Shown here in pieces: positions 16,577 to 26,060 of a stretch of DNA of 64,000 bases. Position numbers and translations under genes: made by a program. The notes under the pieces are model-generated. The model did no database searches. It was given only the letters and a program-made list of their open reading frames with translations, and had not been told where the DNA came from. The number at the start of each line of letters is the position of its first letter. Within the stretch, counting starts at the first letter, position 1. The stretch covers positions 124,001 through 188,000 of the forward strand of contig JAKSJD010000002.1 in the NCBI GenBank assembly GCA_024398435.1, read 5' to 3'. The stretch comes from Bacteroidaceae bacterium. GTDB lineage: Bacteria > Bacteroidota > Bacteroidia > Bacteroidales > Bacteroidaceae.

Positions 16577-18010
16577 ATGAAAAGAACCGCGATGTATTTT
16601 GTGGCAGTTTTGCTCTCAATGCAATTCTGCTTTGCAGGCAACAAACCAAAAGAAACTACCATTCATATCCTGTCAGTCAACGATATGCATGCAACCATTT
16701 CGCTCATGCCAAAGTTTGCAGCCGTTGTTGACAGCCTTCGCCAAATCGACCCGGATCTCATCGTTCTCAGTGGAGGCGACAACCGAACAGGTGAGCCACA
16801 CAACGACCGTTATGAGATTCCAGCTTATCCTATAGTAGCATTCATGAATGCAGTGGGATTTGATGCTTCGGCCATTGGCAACCACGAATGGGACAACAAA
16901 TGGTCGGGCCTTCGTACATTGCAGAATCTTGCTTCTTTCCCTTATCTCTGTTGCAATGTGGAAACTCCCGATGCAATGAATATGCTGACAAAGCCATTCA
17001 CATTCCTCGATGTGAAGGGTTTTCGCATCGGCATTCTCGGAAGTATCCAACTTGGAATGAATGGCATTCCTGATTGTCATCCCGACAATATCAAGGGAAT
17101 AAAGTTTCGTCAGCCAGATGATGCAATCCCTGAATATCAGTGGATGCGCAAGCAATGCGACTATCTTATCCTTCTCTCTCACGATGGATATGCAGCAGAT
17201 ACGATTACAGCCAACCTCTTCCCTTATTTTGATCAAATTATAGGTGGCCACACTCATACATTGGTCAAGCCAAATGCATTCTATAATGGTGTTCTCGTCA
17301 CTCAGGCAAAGAACAAGTTGGCTTATGCCACTTACACCACAATTGTCCTCAACAAAAAGGGCAAGGTCGTTAGCAAGTCGTGTGAACAGATAGATGTGAA
17401 GAATTTCGGTAGCGAAAACAAGGAAGTTGCTCGTTTGCTCGAAGTGTTCATGCACAATGAGGAACTCAGTCAGACGGTTTGTACCGTTACAAAAGACTTC
17501 AAGACAACTGAAGAACTTGGCAATATGATGACAGATGCCATCCTTGCAGAAACCAAGAGTGATGTTGCAATGCAGAATGGTGGTGGAGTTCGATTCGATA
17601 AGTTTGCAGCAGGTCCGATGACGGTGAACGACATTCTCCAACTCGACCCATTTGGCAATGAGGCAGTAGTTTACAAACTCACAGGTCGTCAGATAGCCGA
17701 CATTATCATGCAATGCTTCTATATCGACGAAAAGCAAGTGCCTTATGTGGCTGGAATCACTTATGAGATGAAGATTGACAGCGACAAGAAACCTACAGGC
17801 ATTGAGATTCATTCGCTCGACCCTTCAAAACCATTCGACCTTGAAGGCACTTATCAGTTCGTTACGAACAGTTATGTTTCTGCCATTCTGAAGTTCCCAT
17901 CTGAAGGTCAAAGTACCTATCATGCTTGTTCCGACCACATGATGGACTTCCTTCGTAGCAAACAGACCGTGGATTACCAAGGAACACATCGAGCAGTTGT
18001 GAAGCAATAA
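16577..18010 (+). CDS. 5'-nucleotidase / 2',3'-cyclic phosphodiesterase-like phosphoesterase
   Basis: The 477-residue secreted protein (signal peptide to about residue 21) has a metallophosphatase domain with VNDMHA, GGDNRTGEP, GNHEWD, SHDGYA and GGHTHT as the two-metal ligand motifs. A 5'-nucleotidase C-terminal domain follows (MQNGGGVRFD, YVAGITYEMK). The first motif reads NDMHA where DxHG is usual. UshA-like enzymes hydrolyse nucleotides in the periplasm for phosphate and nucleoside scavenging. In many Bacteroidales the two domains are in separate adjacent genes; here they are one polypeptide. Confidence 0.9.
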   Translation: MKRTAMYFVAVLLSMQFCFAGNKPKETTIHILSVNDMHATISLMPKFAAVVDSLRQIDPDLIVLSGGDNRTGEPHNDRYEIPAYPIVAFMNAVGFDASAIGNHEWDNKWSGLRTLQNLASFPYLCCNVETPDAMNMLTKPFTFLDVKGFRIGILGSIQLGMNGIPDCHPDNIKGIKFRQPDDAIPEYQWMRKQCDYLILLSHDGYAADTITANLFPYFDQIIGGHTHTLVKPNAFYNGVLVTQAKNKLAYATYTTIVLNKKGKVVSKSCEQIDVKNFGSENKEVARLLEVFMHNEELSQTVCTVTKDFKTTEELGNMMTDAILAETKSDVAMQNGGGVRFDKFAAGPMTVNDILQLDPFGNEAVVYKLTGRQIADIIMQCFYIDEKQVPYVAGITYEMKIDSDKKPTGIEIHSLDPSKPFDLEGTYQFVTNSYVSAILKFPSEGQSTYHACSDHMMDFLRSKQTVDYQGTHRAVVKQ

Positions 18011-18032
18011 GAAACAATTGATAAATGATTGA

Positions 18033-18075
18033 TGGCAGGGGATGGTGTCGCAACCAACTTCCTGCCATTCTTTTT
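18033..18075 (+). terminator. Rho-independent-like terminator after the 5'-nucleotidase gene
   Basis: The arms TGGCAGG (18033-18039) and CCTGCCA (18061-18067) are followed by a T-rich stretch. Confidence 0.7.
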
Positions 18076-18170
18076 GCCAATATTAATTGCAAGAAAGGGT
18101 ATTTTGTACAATAATTTAATTTTTAATTAAAAAATTGTCAATCTTCACGAATTATGTCTATAATATTTTG

Positions 18171-18178
18171 TACCTTTG
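18171..18178 (+). promoter_or_regulatory. TACCTTTG -7 box upstream of the SGNH/MBOAT pair
   Basis: The box lies 31 bp before the SGNH-protein start codon. No good TTTG at the usual distance was found, so only the -7 element is called. Confidence 0.55.
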
Positions 18179-18208
18179 CAGCTCGAACTTTGTTAAAGTG
18201 AGAATAGA

Positions 18209-19648
18209 ATGAAAGCAAATAAGACATTTCTTTTGATTCTGATGGTTGTTGCTGCACTTGTGGGACTTTATTTTGTCCCTCAAATGAGTGTGGGCAAAAC
18301 CGACTTGCGCAAAGTTTGTATCTGGAGTGATGTAAGTGGCGATGAAGGTGCACAAAGTGCAGCAAATGGATTGAATCAAGAAGATGCACCGGCTGTTCAA
18401 CCACTTTACAAGGCTCGTCCCGATTCCATTCCTGAAGGTATGATTCCAATCGAGGAAATTGCAGATTCGATGGGTTACAACCGCGAGATGGACAGATTCT
18501 ATGCAGCTCTCGACAGTGCTGATAGCAGAATTGTACGCATTGCCTATTTCGGTGATTCATTCATCGAAGGTGATATTCTTTCAGCCAGTTTGAGAGATTT
18601 GTTGCAGGAGAAGTTTGGAGGCAGAGGAGTTGGATTCGTTGATATCCATTCGCCAAATGCTGGTTTCCGCACAACGGTTATGGAATTCAGTGAAGGATGG
18701 GACGAATATACAGCAGTTGATCCAAAGGAAAGAGGATTCGACCCTAAGTTGCAGGGAATCAACGGACGATATTTCATTCCTCAAGGTACTGCATCCATCA
18801 CGATGAGAGGTCAGCAAAGAGTTTATGCCGAACATCTTGACACAATGTACAGTGCCACACTTTATTTCACTCCTGACAGCATCGAACCACAGATAGAATA
18901 TTCAATAAATAAGGGAGAATACAAGCCATTAGAACCAAGAGGTTCGTATGCAGAATATGCTTTAGATGAAGATACCGATGCGGTACAGAGCAAATCTCCA
19001 TTGATTGCCCGAACGGTGAATGCTAAGTTTGGCCGAATCAATATGAAGGTCAATGGTGGAGGCAGATACTATGGATTGGCATTGGAAGGCAGAAAAGGTA
19101 TTGTCCTCGACAACTTCTCAATGCGAGGCAGTGTAGGTTATCATCTCGGAATGATGCCGATGAAGACGTTGAAACGATTTGCCAAATTGCGTCCTTACGA
19201 CCTTATAATCCTTCATTATGGATTGAATATGGCTTCGCCAACAACCCGTACTTACAAGCCATATTGTGACAAGTTTAAGGATTGTATCAACCGAATTCGC
19301 AAGGCTTACCCTCAAGCCAGTATCTTGCTTGTCAGCATAAGCAATAGAGACAACCGAACCGTAAGCGGAGAATATGCAACACTGAAGGGTGTGCAGGAAC
19401 TCGTGACGGCTCAACAAGAAATGGCAAAGGAAAAGAAGATAGCTTTCTGGAATCTTCAGCAAGCCATGGGAGGTTCGGGCAGTATGGTGAAGATGCAACA
19501 ACAAGGACAAGCCAATCGTGACTTTGCCCACATTAACTTCCAGGGAGGTAAGGTGCTTGGGAAACTCTTCTTCGATGTGTTGATGAATGGCAAGATGAAC
19601 TATGACAGGAGAGAAAGCGAAAAGATTTTAGTGGATTCAGAAGAATAG
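18209..19648 (+). CDS. SGNH-hydrolase-type protein partner of an MBOAT acyltransferase
   Basis: The 479-residue protein has one N-terminal membrane anchor (residues 5-24), a linker and an SGNH/GDSL domain. The nucleophile is Ser117 in IAYFGDSFIEGD, the Asn block is ILHYGLNMAS, and the catalytic Asp-x-x-His is in RDFAHINFQGG near residue 435. It is followed 4 bp later by an MBOAT protein. Such pairs resemble AlgI with AlgJ/AlgX and PatA with PatB, in which the MBOAT passes an acetyl group across the membrane and the SGNH protein places it on a surface polysaccharide or peptidoglycan. The acceptor here is unknown. Confidence 0.85.
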   Translation: MKANKTFLLILMVVAALVGLYFVPQMSVGKTDLRKVCIWSDVSGDEGAQSAANGLNQEDAPAVQPLYKARPDSIPEGMIPIEEIADSMGYNREMDRFYAALDSADSRIVRIAYFGDSFIEGDILSASLRDLLQEKFGGRGVGFVDIHSPNAGFRTTVMEFSEGWDEYTAVDPKERGFDPKLQGINGRYFIPQGTASITMRGQQRVYAEHLDTMYSATLYFTPDSIEPQIEYSINKGEYKPLEPRGSYAEYALDEDTDAVQSKSPLIARTVNAKFGRINMKVNGGGRYYGLALEGRKGIVLDNFSMRGSVGYHLGMMPMKTLKRFAKLRPYDLIILHYGLNMASPTTRTYKPYCDKFKDCINRIRKAYPQASILLVSISNRDNRTVSGEYATLKGVQELVTAQQEMAKEKKIAFWNLQQAMGGSGSMVKMQQQGQANRDFAHINFQGGKVLGKLFFDVLMNGKMNYDRRESEKILVDSEE

Positions 19649-19652
19649 AAGT

Positions 19653-21131
19653 ATGAATATAGACATACAGAAAATACTTGAACAATTGACCTACGATTCC
19701 GCATCGCCGATGATATTCAGCAGTGGAGTCTTCCTTTGGTTGTTCCTTGCATTTACGTTTGTCTATATGCTTTTAGGCAAGGCTACTACATTGCGTTTGC
19801 TTTTCGTGACGGCCTTCTCATATTACTTCTACTACAAGTCGAGCGGAATTTATTTCTTCTTGTTGGCCGTAGTTACGGTGAGCGATTTCCTTTTGGCACT
19901 TGCCATCGACCATACAAAGCGATGGGGTGGACGTGGAACGCTGTTATTCCTTAGTCTTTTAATCGACCTTGGATTATTGGCTTATTTCAAATACACCAAC
20001 TTCTTCGGAGGGTTGTATGCCCAGTTTGTTGGTGGACATTTCCAACCATACGACATCTTCCTGCCAATCGGTATCAGTTTCTTCACATTCCAGTCGATGA
20101 GTTATACGATTGATGTGTATAGAGGCAATTTGAAGCCAGTCGGCAATCTTTTGGATTATGCATTCTATGTAAGTTTCTTCCCAACTCTTGTGGCAGGACC
20201 TATAATTCGGGCAAAGGACTTCATTCCTCAGATTCGCAAGCCATTGGAAATCACCAGCGAGATGTTTGGAACGGGTGTGTTCTTCATTGTTGGAGGTTTG
20301 TTCAAGAAAGCAGTTATAAGCGATTATATAAGCATCAATTTTGTGGAGCGAGTGTTCGACAATCCAACACTTTACAGTGGATTCGAGAACCTTATGTCGG
20401 TTTATGGCTATGCATTGCAAATCTATTGCGACTTCTCTGGCTACAGCGATATGGCAATAGGTATTGCCTTGTTGTTGGGGTATAAGTTCCCACTCAACTT
20501 CAATGCTCCATACAAGTCGGCATCTATCACAGAATTCTGGAGACGTTGGCACATAAGCTTGTCTTCATGGTTGAGGGATTACCTCTATATATCGCTTGGC
20601 GGAAACAGGAAAGGAAAGGTTCGCCAGTATCTCAACCTTCTCATCACAATGCTTCTCGGAGGATTGTGGCACGGAGCCAATCTCAACTTCATCATTTGGG
20701 GAGGCTTGCATGGTGTGATGCTTGTTGTGGACAAGATAAAGAACCAATTGCTGCATCGTCCGAAGGATTATAAGAGTCATGGATTCATGCGCTTTGTGGG
20801 AGTGTTCGTCACATTCCATATTGTTTGCATTGCATGGATATTCTTCCGTCAGAGCAGTTTGGACAGTGCTTTGGCTATGATTCGTCAGATTGTGGTACAT
20901 TTCGAACCAGAGGTGGCCGTGCAGTGGATAGGCGGCTATTGGATAGTCGGAGCATTGATGCTTTTGGGTTTTGTGCTTCATTTCATGCCGGGGAGTTGGT
21001 CGGAATGGACAAAGCGTCTTGTCATTAAGTTGCCACTTGTGGCACAGGCTTTGCTGATAGTGATTGTAATATATATTGTCATTCAGGTGAAGAGCAGTGA
21101 GGTTCAACCTTTCATCTACTTCCAATTCTGA
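19653..21131 (+). CDS. MBOAT family O-acyltransferase (AlgI/DltB-like)
   Basis: The 492-residue polytopic membrane protein has about 11 helices. Family motifs are PIGISFFTFQSMSYTIDVYRG, the conserved WRRWHISLSSWLRDYLYI and the catalytic-His region LLGGLWHGANLNFIIWGGLHG. It should move an acyl (probably acetyl) group from the cytoplasm to an extracytoplasmic sugar polymer, working with the SGNH protein 4 bp upstream. The length and architecture are standard. Confidence 0.94.
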   Translation: MNIDIQKILEQLTYDSASPMIFSSGVFLWLFLAFTFVYMLLGKATTLRLLFVTAFSYYFYYKSSGIYFFLLAVVTVSDFLLALAIDHTKRWGGRGTLLFLSLLIDLGLLAYFKYTNFFGGLYAQFVGGHFQPYDIFLPIGISFFTFQSMSYTIDVYRGNLKPVGNLLDYAFYVSFFPTLVAGPIIRAKDFIPQIRKPLEITSEMFGTGVFFIVGGLFKKAVISDYISINFVERVFDNPTLYSGFENLMSVYGYALQIYCDFSGYSDMAIGIALLLGYKFPLNFNAPYKSASITEFWRRWHISLSSWLRDYLYISLGGNRKGKVRQYLNLLITMLLGGLWHGANLNFIIWGGLHGVMLVVDKIKNQLLHRPKDYKSHGFMRFVGVFVTFHIVCIAWIFFRQSSLDSALAMIRQIVVHFEPEVAVQWIGGYWIVGALMLLGFVLHFMPGSWSEWTKRLVIKLPLVAQALLIVIVIYIVIQVKSSEVQPFIYFQF

Positions 21132-21181
21132 TTGTCAGTACCTAAATAAATTCATTGATTAAACTATAAATTACATACCTA

Positions 21182-24100
21182 ATGAACATTATAAAAAACA
21201 GAAAAAACGTAGTGCTTATTGCAGTTTTGTTTGCAATTTCCACATTCTCTGCAATGGCTCAGAATGCAGGTGGCAGTATGGCCGAACAATTGGGATTTGT
21301 CAATCTCGACTTTGCCGATTCATCTTGCTGGGTGAACACGAATATTCGTACCTATCAGAAAGATATTGTAGACGATGAGGTTTATGGCCTTCAGGAAGTG
21401 AAGGGTTGGACAATTCAAAAGGGAGGTGAGGCAACGGCCGGAGGAACTTTCCCTTATGCAACTCCATATTACATGGCTTCCCAGGGTTTGGCTTTGCCAA
21501 CGAAAGGACCTGATGGAAAGGCGGAAGGTGGTATGATGGGTGTTGTGGCTTGTTGGGATGCAACGGCTCAGTACACTCAGCCGGTTACTCTTCCTGCTGG
21601 TTTCTATACATTTACATTCTACGTCTACAACAATGCCGGAACTACGGAAATTGTGAAGAATCTGATTGGATTTATAACAGATTCGGGTAAGGAATATCTT
21701 GCAAGTTCGCTTACATATCCTGTGAAGGAGTGGACAACAGAGACAATTTCATTCATTTTGCCACAGGAAACATCTGGTTATCTGAGTATAGGTTTCAAAT
21801 CTGTGAACAAGGGTTCTCCTTATATGCCAAAGTTGTTTATCGACCGAGTGGAAGTTGAGGCAGATACAAATTTGGTGTATGTCGATGGAATCAGTTTGTC
21901 GACCAATTCCCTTTCGCTTGTTTCGGGTGATGAAGTGGCAGTCGAAGCATTTGTTTCTCCTGACAATGCCACTGTGAAAACGGTTTCTTGGAGTTCTTCC
22001 GATGAGTCAGTTGCCTCTGTGGATGCCAACGGAGTGGTGAAGGCTCATTCGATTGGTACGGCTACGATTACAGCCACTGCTGATGGTGGAAAGGGCATTT
22101 ATGCCACAATCGAAGTGGAGGTGAAGAAGAACGAAAAACTTGCTGCTGCCTTTGTGATAAACGAGATTCAGACAGCCAATATCGATATGTATATCGACAA
22201 AGCCTTTTGTTATGGTGGATGGATTGAAATCTACAATTCCACTGACCATTCCGCATATCTTGGAGGAATGTATCTGAGTGAGGACAGAAACAATCTGAAG
22301 CAATGGAGGATACCTAATGACTATGGAAGCATTGCTCCAAAGTCGTTTAAGATAATCAGTTTCGACCATAACAACGACAATGGCGATGCGGTTGACGGTT
22401 ATTTCGGCCCTACTGCCTATATGCAGGCAAACTTCAAGCTCAACTATGATGGTGGAGAAATCTTTATCAGCGATGAAGATGGAAATCTCATTACAGAGAT
22501 GGAATACCCTGTAGCGATTCCTCGTACTTCGTTTGCCCGCACTACTGATGGTGGAAATGATTGGGGATACACAGCCACTCCAACCCGTGAGGCTTCGAAC
22601 AATGGTCAAACCTATCTCGGAGTGGACGACCGCCTTGCAGCTCCTGAGATTACTCCAAACGGACAGTTCTTCACCGGAACTCTCTCTATCAATATGAGTT
22701 ATCCAGCTGGAACTACTCTCATGTACACAACTGATGGTTCGACTCCAACTCTCACTAACGGCTATAAGGCCAATGGCAACCGAATCAATATCAAAAATAC
22801 TCAAACTTATCGTTTCCGTTTGTTTGCTGATGGCAAGTTGCCAAGTCCTGTTGTTACACGTTCATACATCTATAAGGACCGCAACTATTATATGCCGATT
22901 CTTTCGGTTGTGACCGATAATGCCAACCTTTATGATAACGAGATAGGTGTCTACACCCGCGGTACGAATGGCCGTTCGGGTCTTGGTCAGGGCAGCCCTT
23001 GCAACTGGAACATGGATTGGGACCGTCCTGTCAATGTTGAGTTTATCGATGAAGAGGGAAACACTCTCATCAATCAGGAATCCGACTTTGCCATGTGTGG
23101 AGGTTGGAGCCGTGGTTGGACACCACATTCATTCAAGCTCAAGGCAGATAAGCTGTATGAAGGGAAGAATTCGTTTGATGCTCCTATCTTCGACTCGAAG
23201 CCTTACATCAAATCGAGAGTGCTTCAGGTGAGAAACGGTGGTAACGATAACAGTTGCCGAATCATAGATGCTTCGATTCAGGAAATCATCCGCCGTTCGG
23301 GCATTTATGTTGATTGTCAGGCATGGCGACCTGTCCACAACTTCGTGAACGGTCAGTACATGGGTATGCTGAATATCCGTGAGCCAAACAACAAGAGCTT
23401 TGCATATTCCAACTATGGTATTGACACCGACTCCCTCGACCAGTTTGAGTTGGCTGGTGGATTTATTATGAAGACGGGAACAATGGATGCCTACAATCAG
23501 TGGAAAACCCTCTCTGCCAAGTGTGCTGATGATGAGATTTACGACCAAATCTGCGAAATCGTGGATATCGACGAATACATCAACTACATGGCTATCGAAT
23601 GCTATCTTGGAGGCAACGACTGGGTGAACAACAACAACAATACCAAGGGTTTCCGTGCCAATGATGGTAAGTTCCACTTTGTTATCTTCGACCTCGACCA
23701 AGTGTTCTCCGATAACAACCTCTTGGCCAATATGTCGAGCTATTCTGGCAATTCGGTTGCTCAAATCTTCGTGAATATGATGAAGAACAAGCGTTTCTGC
23801 AAGCAGTTTACCGATGCTTATTGCCTTGTAGCAGGAAGTGTGTTCGAGCAGAATCGTTCGTACGAAATCGTTCAGGAGATGGCCAACTATATCGAATCTG
23901 CATTGCAGTTGGAAAACAAGTCGCCTTGGGGTTCGGCCAACAATGTGAAGAACAATCTCACTACCAACCGTGCCAATACGATGATATCAAAGCTCAAGAG
24001 CTACTCTCCTCTTGGCCTTGCCGGCAAGACAAGTCAGAAGATTAAGCTCTCGGCCAATATCGATGAGGCGCGCCTCTCTCTCAACGATTTGCCAATTCCT

Positions 24101-25480
24101 ACAAACAAGTTCAACGGCACTCTCTTTGCTCCAATTCATGTGAAGGCAGAGGCACCAGCCGGTTATGAGTTTGCTGGTTGGTATATTCAGGGTGCGTCGA
24201 AGGAAACTACCATATTCCCAATGGACGACACTTGGAAATACTATGACCAAGGTTCGCTTGACGGAAAGAACTGGCAGACAGAAACCTATTACGACACGTC
24301 TTGGAAGAGTGGCAAGGCAGCTCTCGGATATGCCGGCGACTACACCATCAACACGACAATCAGCTATGGTTCCGACGGCAACAACAAGCGCCCTACATAC
24401 TATTTCCGCAAGAAATTCACGATTTCAGATAATTTCCGCGATGCCAACACAGTCACACTCAACTACAATGTCGATGATGGTTTCATCATTTATGTGAACG
24501 GAAAGGAAGCCGGACGCTATCTCATGCCTTCGGGAACTGTCAGCTACAACAGCTATGCATCTACCTACAACCAACAGCCAGAGGGTTCGATGACTCTCGA
24601 TAAGAGCCTCTTCCGAGTGGGTTCGAATGTGATTGCAGTGGAGGTGCACAACAACAGCGCCACTTCATCCGACATCCGTTGGAATGCTTCGCTCACATTC
24701 ACATCCAATTCAAGTCGCGACGACCTCTTCTCGGCCGACGAGGAAATCGACATTCCATCGGGCAACTATACTCTCTGTGCCGTTTACGACCCTCTGAGCG
24801 ATGCTGAAATGCTTGCGCTCAATTCGAAGCCAATCATGATAAACGAGGTTAGTGCGGGCAACAGCATCTACGTGAACGAATACTTCAAGCGCAACGACTG
24901 GATAGAGCTCTACAACACTACTGACGAGCCAATCGACGTGGCTGGAATGTATATTTCGGATAAGGTAAGCAAACCTCAGAAATACCAGATTCCATCGGGT
25001 GATTCCAATATTTCAACCGTTGTGCCAGCTCACGGATTCCTTGTGGTTTGGGCAGACAAGCTCGACCCTCTGAATCAGATTCACACTGCATTCAATCTTG
25101 CCAACGAAGATGGCGAAGCAGTTGTGATTACGAGTGCTGATGGCGAATGGGCAGACACGCTCATCTACAATGCCCACACCGGAGTGCAGACGGTAGGTCG
25201 CTATCCTGACGGTGCTGGCCCTGTCTATATCTTCAATCGTCCTACAATCGGTTCGAGCAATATGATGGACACATTCGCTCAATTCCTTATGGACACAACC
25301 GACCATACGGCTCCTATCGATGCTTCCATCCACGGTGTGAAGGCTGAGGGAGATGTAGTTCGCACTGAATACTTCACTACGAGTGGCGTTCGCATTGGCC
25401 AACCACTTCATGGAGTTTATATCGTTCGCTACACTTATCGCAATGGTAGTGTCATCACGAAGAAGATATTCGAGAAATAG
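21182..25480 (+). CDS. Giant secreted CotH-kinase-family multidomain protein with type IX sorting tail
   Basis: The 1432-residue precursor has a signal peptide (ends near AMAQ, residue 27). Domains in order are a beta-rich N-domain; an Ig-like BIG2 domain (about 230-315, with WSSSDESVASVDANG); a lamin-tail domain (about 322-460); a chitobiase-C-like domain (YTTDGSTPT, near 515); a CotH domain (about 570-890, with RVLQVRNGGNDNS and FHFVIFDLDQVF); a galactose-binding-like domain with DDGFIIYVNGKEAG; a second lamin-tail domain (about 1220-1340, WIELYNTTDEP); and a short C-terminal tail (GVYIVRYTYRNG...KKIFEK) of the type IX sorting kind. CotH domains can be atypical protein kinases; the target is unknown. 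Confidence 0.87.
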   Translation: MNIIKNRKNVVLIAVLFAISTFSAMAQNAGGSMAEQLGFVNLDFADSSCWVNTNIRTYQKDIVDDEVYGLQEVKGWTIQKGGEATAGGTFPYATPYYMASQGLALPTKGPDGKAEGGMMGVVACWDATAQYTQPVTLPAGFYTFTFYVYNNAGTTEIVKNLIGFITDSGKEYLASSLTYPVKEWTTETISFILPQETSGYLSIGFKSVNKGSPYMPKLFIDRVEVEADTNLVYVDGISLSTNSLSLVSGDEVAVEAFVSPDNATVKTVSWSSSDESVASVDANGVVKAHSIGTATITATADGGKGIYATIEVEVKKNEKLAAAFVINEIQTANIDMYIDKAFCYGGWIEIYNSTDHSAYLGGMYLSEDRNNLKQWRIPNDYGSIAPKSFKIISFDHNNDNGDAVDGYFGPTAYMQANFKLNYDGGEIFISDEDGNLITEMEYPVAIPRTSFARTTDGGNDWGYTATPTREASNNGQTYLGVDDRLAAPEITPNGQFFTGTLSINMSYPAGTTLMYTTDGSTPTLTNGYKANGNRINIKNTQTYRFRLFADGKLPSPVVTRSYIYKDRNYYMPILSVVTDNANLYDNEIGVYTRGTNGRSGLGQGSPCNWNMDWDRPVNVEFIDEEGNTLINQESDFAMCGGWSRGWTPHSFKLKADKLYEGKNSFDAPIFDSKPYIKSRVLQVRNGGNDNSCRIIDASIQEIIRRSGIYVDCQAWRPVHNFVNGQYMGMLNIREPNNKSFAYSNYGIDTDSLDQFELAGGFIMKTGTMDAYNQWKTLSAKCADDEIYDQICEIVDIDEYINYMAIECYLGGNDWVNNNNNTKGFRANDGKFHFVIFDLDQVFSDNNLLANMSSYSGNSVAQIFVNMMKNKRFCKQFTDAYCLVAGSVFEQNRSYEIVQEMANYIESALQLENKSPWGSANNVKNNLTTNRANTMISKLKSYSPLGLAGKTSQKIKLSANIDEARLSLNDLPIPTNKFNGTLFAPIHVKAEAPAGYEFAGWYIQGASKETTIFPMDDTWKYYDQGSLDGKNWQTETYYDTSWKSGKAALGYAGDYTINTTISYGSDGNNKRPTYYFRKKFTISDNFRDANTVTLNYNVDDGFIIYVNGKEAGRYLMPSGTVSYNSYASTYNQQPEGSMTLDKSLFRVGSNVIAVEVHNNSATSSDIRWNASLTFTSNSSRDDLFSADEEIDIPSGNYTLCAVYDPLSDAEMLALNSKPIMINEVSAGNSIYVNEYFKRNDWIELYNTTDEPIDVAGMYISDKVSKPQKYQIPSGDSNISTVVPAHGFLVVWADKLDPLNQIHTAFNLANEDGEAVVITSADGEWADTLIYNAHTGVQTVGRYPDGAGPVYIFNRPTIGSSNMMDTFAQFLMDTTDHTAPIDASIHGVKAEGDVVRTEYFTTSGVRIGQPLHGVYIVRYTYRNGSVITKKIFEK

Positions 25481-25482
25481 CA

Positions 25483-25520
25483 GAAAGAGTTATAAGAGTG
25501 CAAAAGTTATAAAAGTTTAG
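25483..25520. repeat. GTTATAAGAG/GTTATAAAAG phrase repeat
   Basis: Variants of GTTATAAGAGTGCAAAA with 8-9 bp spacing lie directly 3' of the CotH gene. The family recurs at 9519, 29890, 40976, 42617 and 53236. Confidence 0.6.
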
Positions 25521-25524
25521 CAAG

Positions 25525-25560
25525 GAAAGGGCTCCCGAACCGCTGTTCGAGGGCCTTTTC
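25525..25560 (+). terminator. Possible terminator hairpin after the CotH gene
   Basis: The imperfect 16-bp arms GAAAGGGCTCCCGAAC and GTTCGAGGGCCTTTTC have a 4-base loop. The hairpin overlaps the first units of 22-bp array 2. Confidence 0.6.
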
Positions 25561-25642
25561 TTCGCTGTTCATGAGCCTCCGAACCGCGAGAAATCACTCT
25601 CCGAACCGCGATGTTTTACTCTCCGAAGCGCGAGGAATTATT
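25532..25642. repeat. 22-bp-period degenerate array with CGC cores (array 2)
   Basis: CGC-containing cores occur at 25541, 25563, 25585, 25607 and 25629, each exactly 22 bp after the last. The first two share CGCTGTTC; the next three share CTCCGAA(C/G)CGCGA. The array touches the left end of element A. Confidence 0.8.
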
Positions 25643-25649
25643 ACCAATC

Positions 25650-25959
25650 AAGCGTTGCGCGTTGCAGCGTTGCAGCTGTTTTTGTAATACCTGCATTCCT
25701 CCATTTTCACCACTTAACTATCTATATATCAATATATTATATATATATATTATTATATTATATATAGTATATAAGTATATAGTATAGTAATAATAAGTAA
25801 TAATATAGTAATAGTATAGTAGTATATATAGTGTATATTATATTATATATTATTAATATTATAATTATAATTAATAATAAGAATCCTGGAAAATCTTAGG
25901 AAAAGAAAGAACTGCATACATGACAAAATCGACTGCAACGCTGCAACGCGCAACGCTTT
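25650..25959. repeat. Left end of element A: inverted GCGTTGC iterons around an A+T-rich core
   Basis: A direct copy (25650-25675) and an inverted copy (25913-25959) of a repeat built from three tandem GCGTTGC(A) units enclose a stretch (about 25725-25882) that is almost pure A/T with many TATA steps. The inverted copy is an exact 47-bp match to the complement of 29797-29843 at the far end of the element. Iterons plus an A/T-rich block beside a primase/helicase gene look origin-like; that function is inference. The 25481-26060 gap otherwise holds the repeats listed separately and the promoter at 26029. Confidence 0.85.
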
Positions 25960-26028
25960 GCATGTACAATTAAGTGAAAAGTGAAGCTAAAAGTTATAAT
26001 AAATTCTGCATCCTGCATTTTTTTTTAC

Positions 26029-26036
26029 TATCTTTG
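26029..26036 (+). promoter_or_regulatory. TATCTTTG -7 box for the HIRAN gene
   Basis: A perfect TAnnTTTG box lies 24 bp before the start codon. No TTTG is present at the usual distance upstream; that space holds repeat words (CTGCATCCTGCAT). Confidence 0.6.
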
Positions 26037-26060
26037 CAAACGAAATAAATCTTATCGACA

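Noticed and set aside
16673-17812. 379-codon minus-strand reading frame over the 5'-nucleotidase
   Set aside because: It is a shadow of a gene with clear metal-site motifs; its Cys/His-rich product looks artificial.
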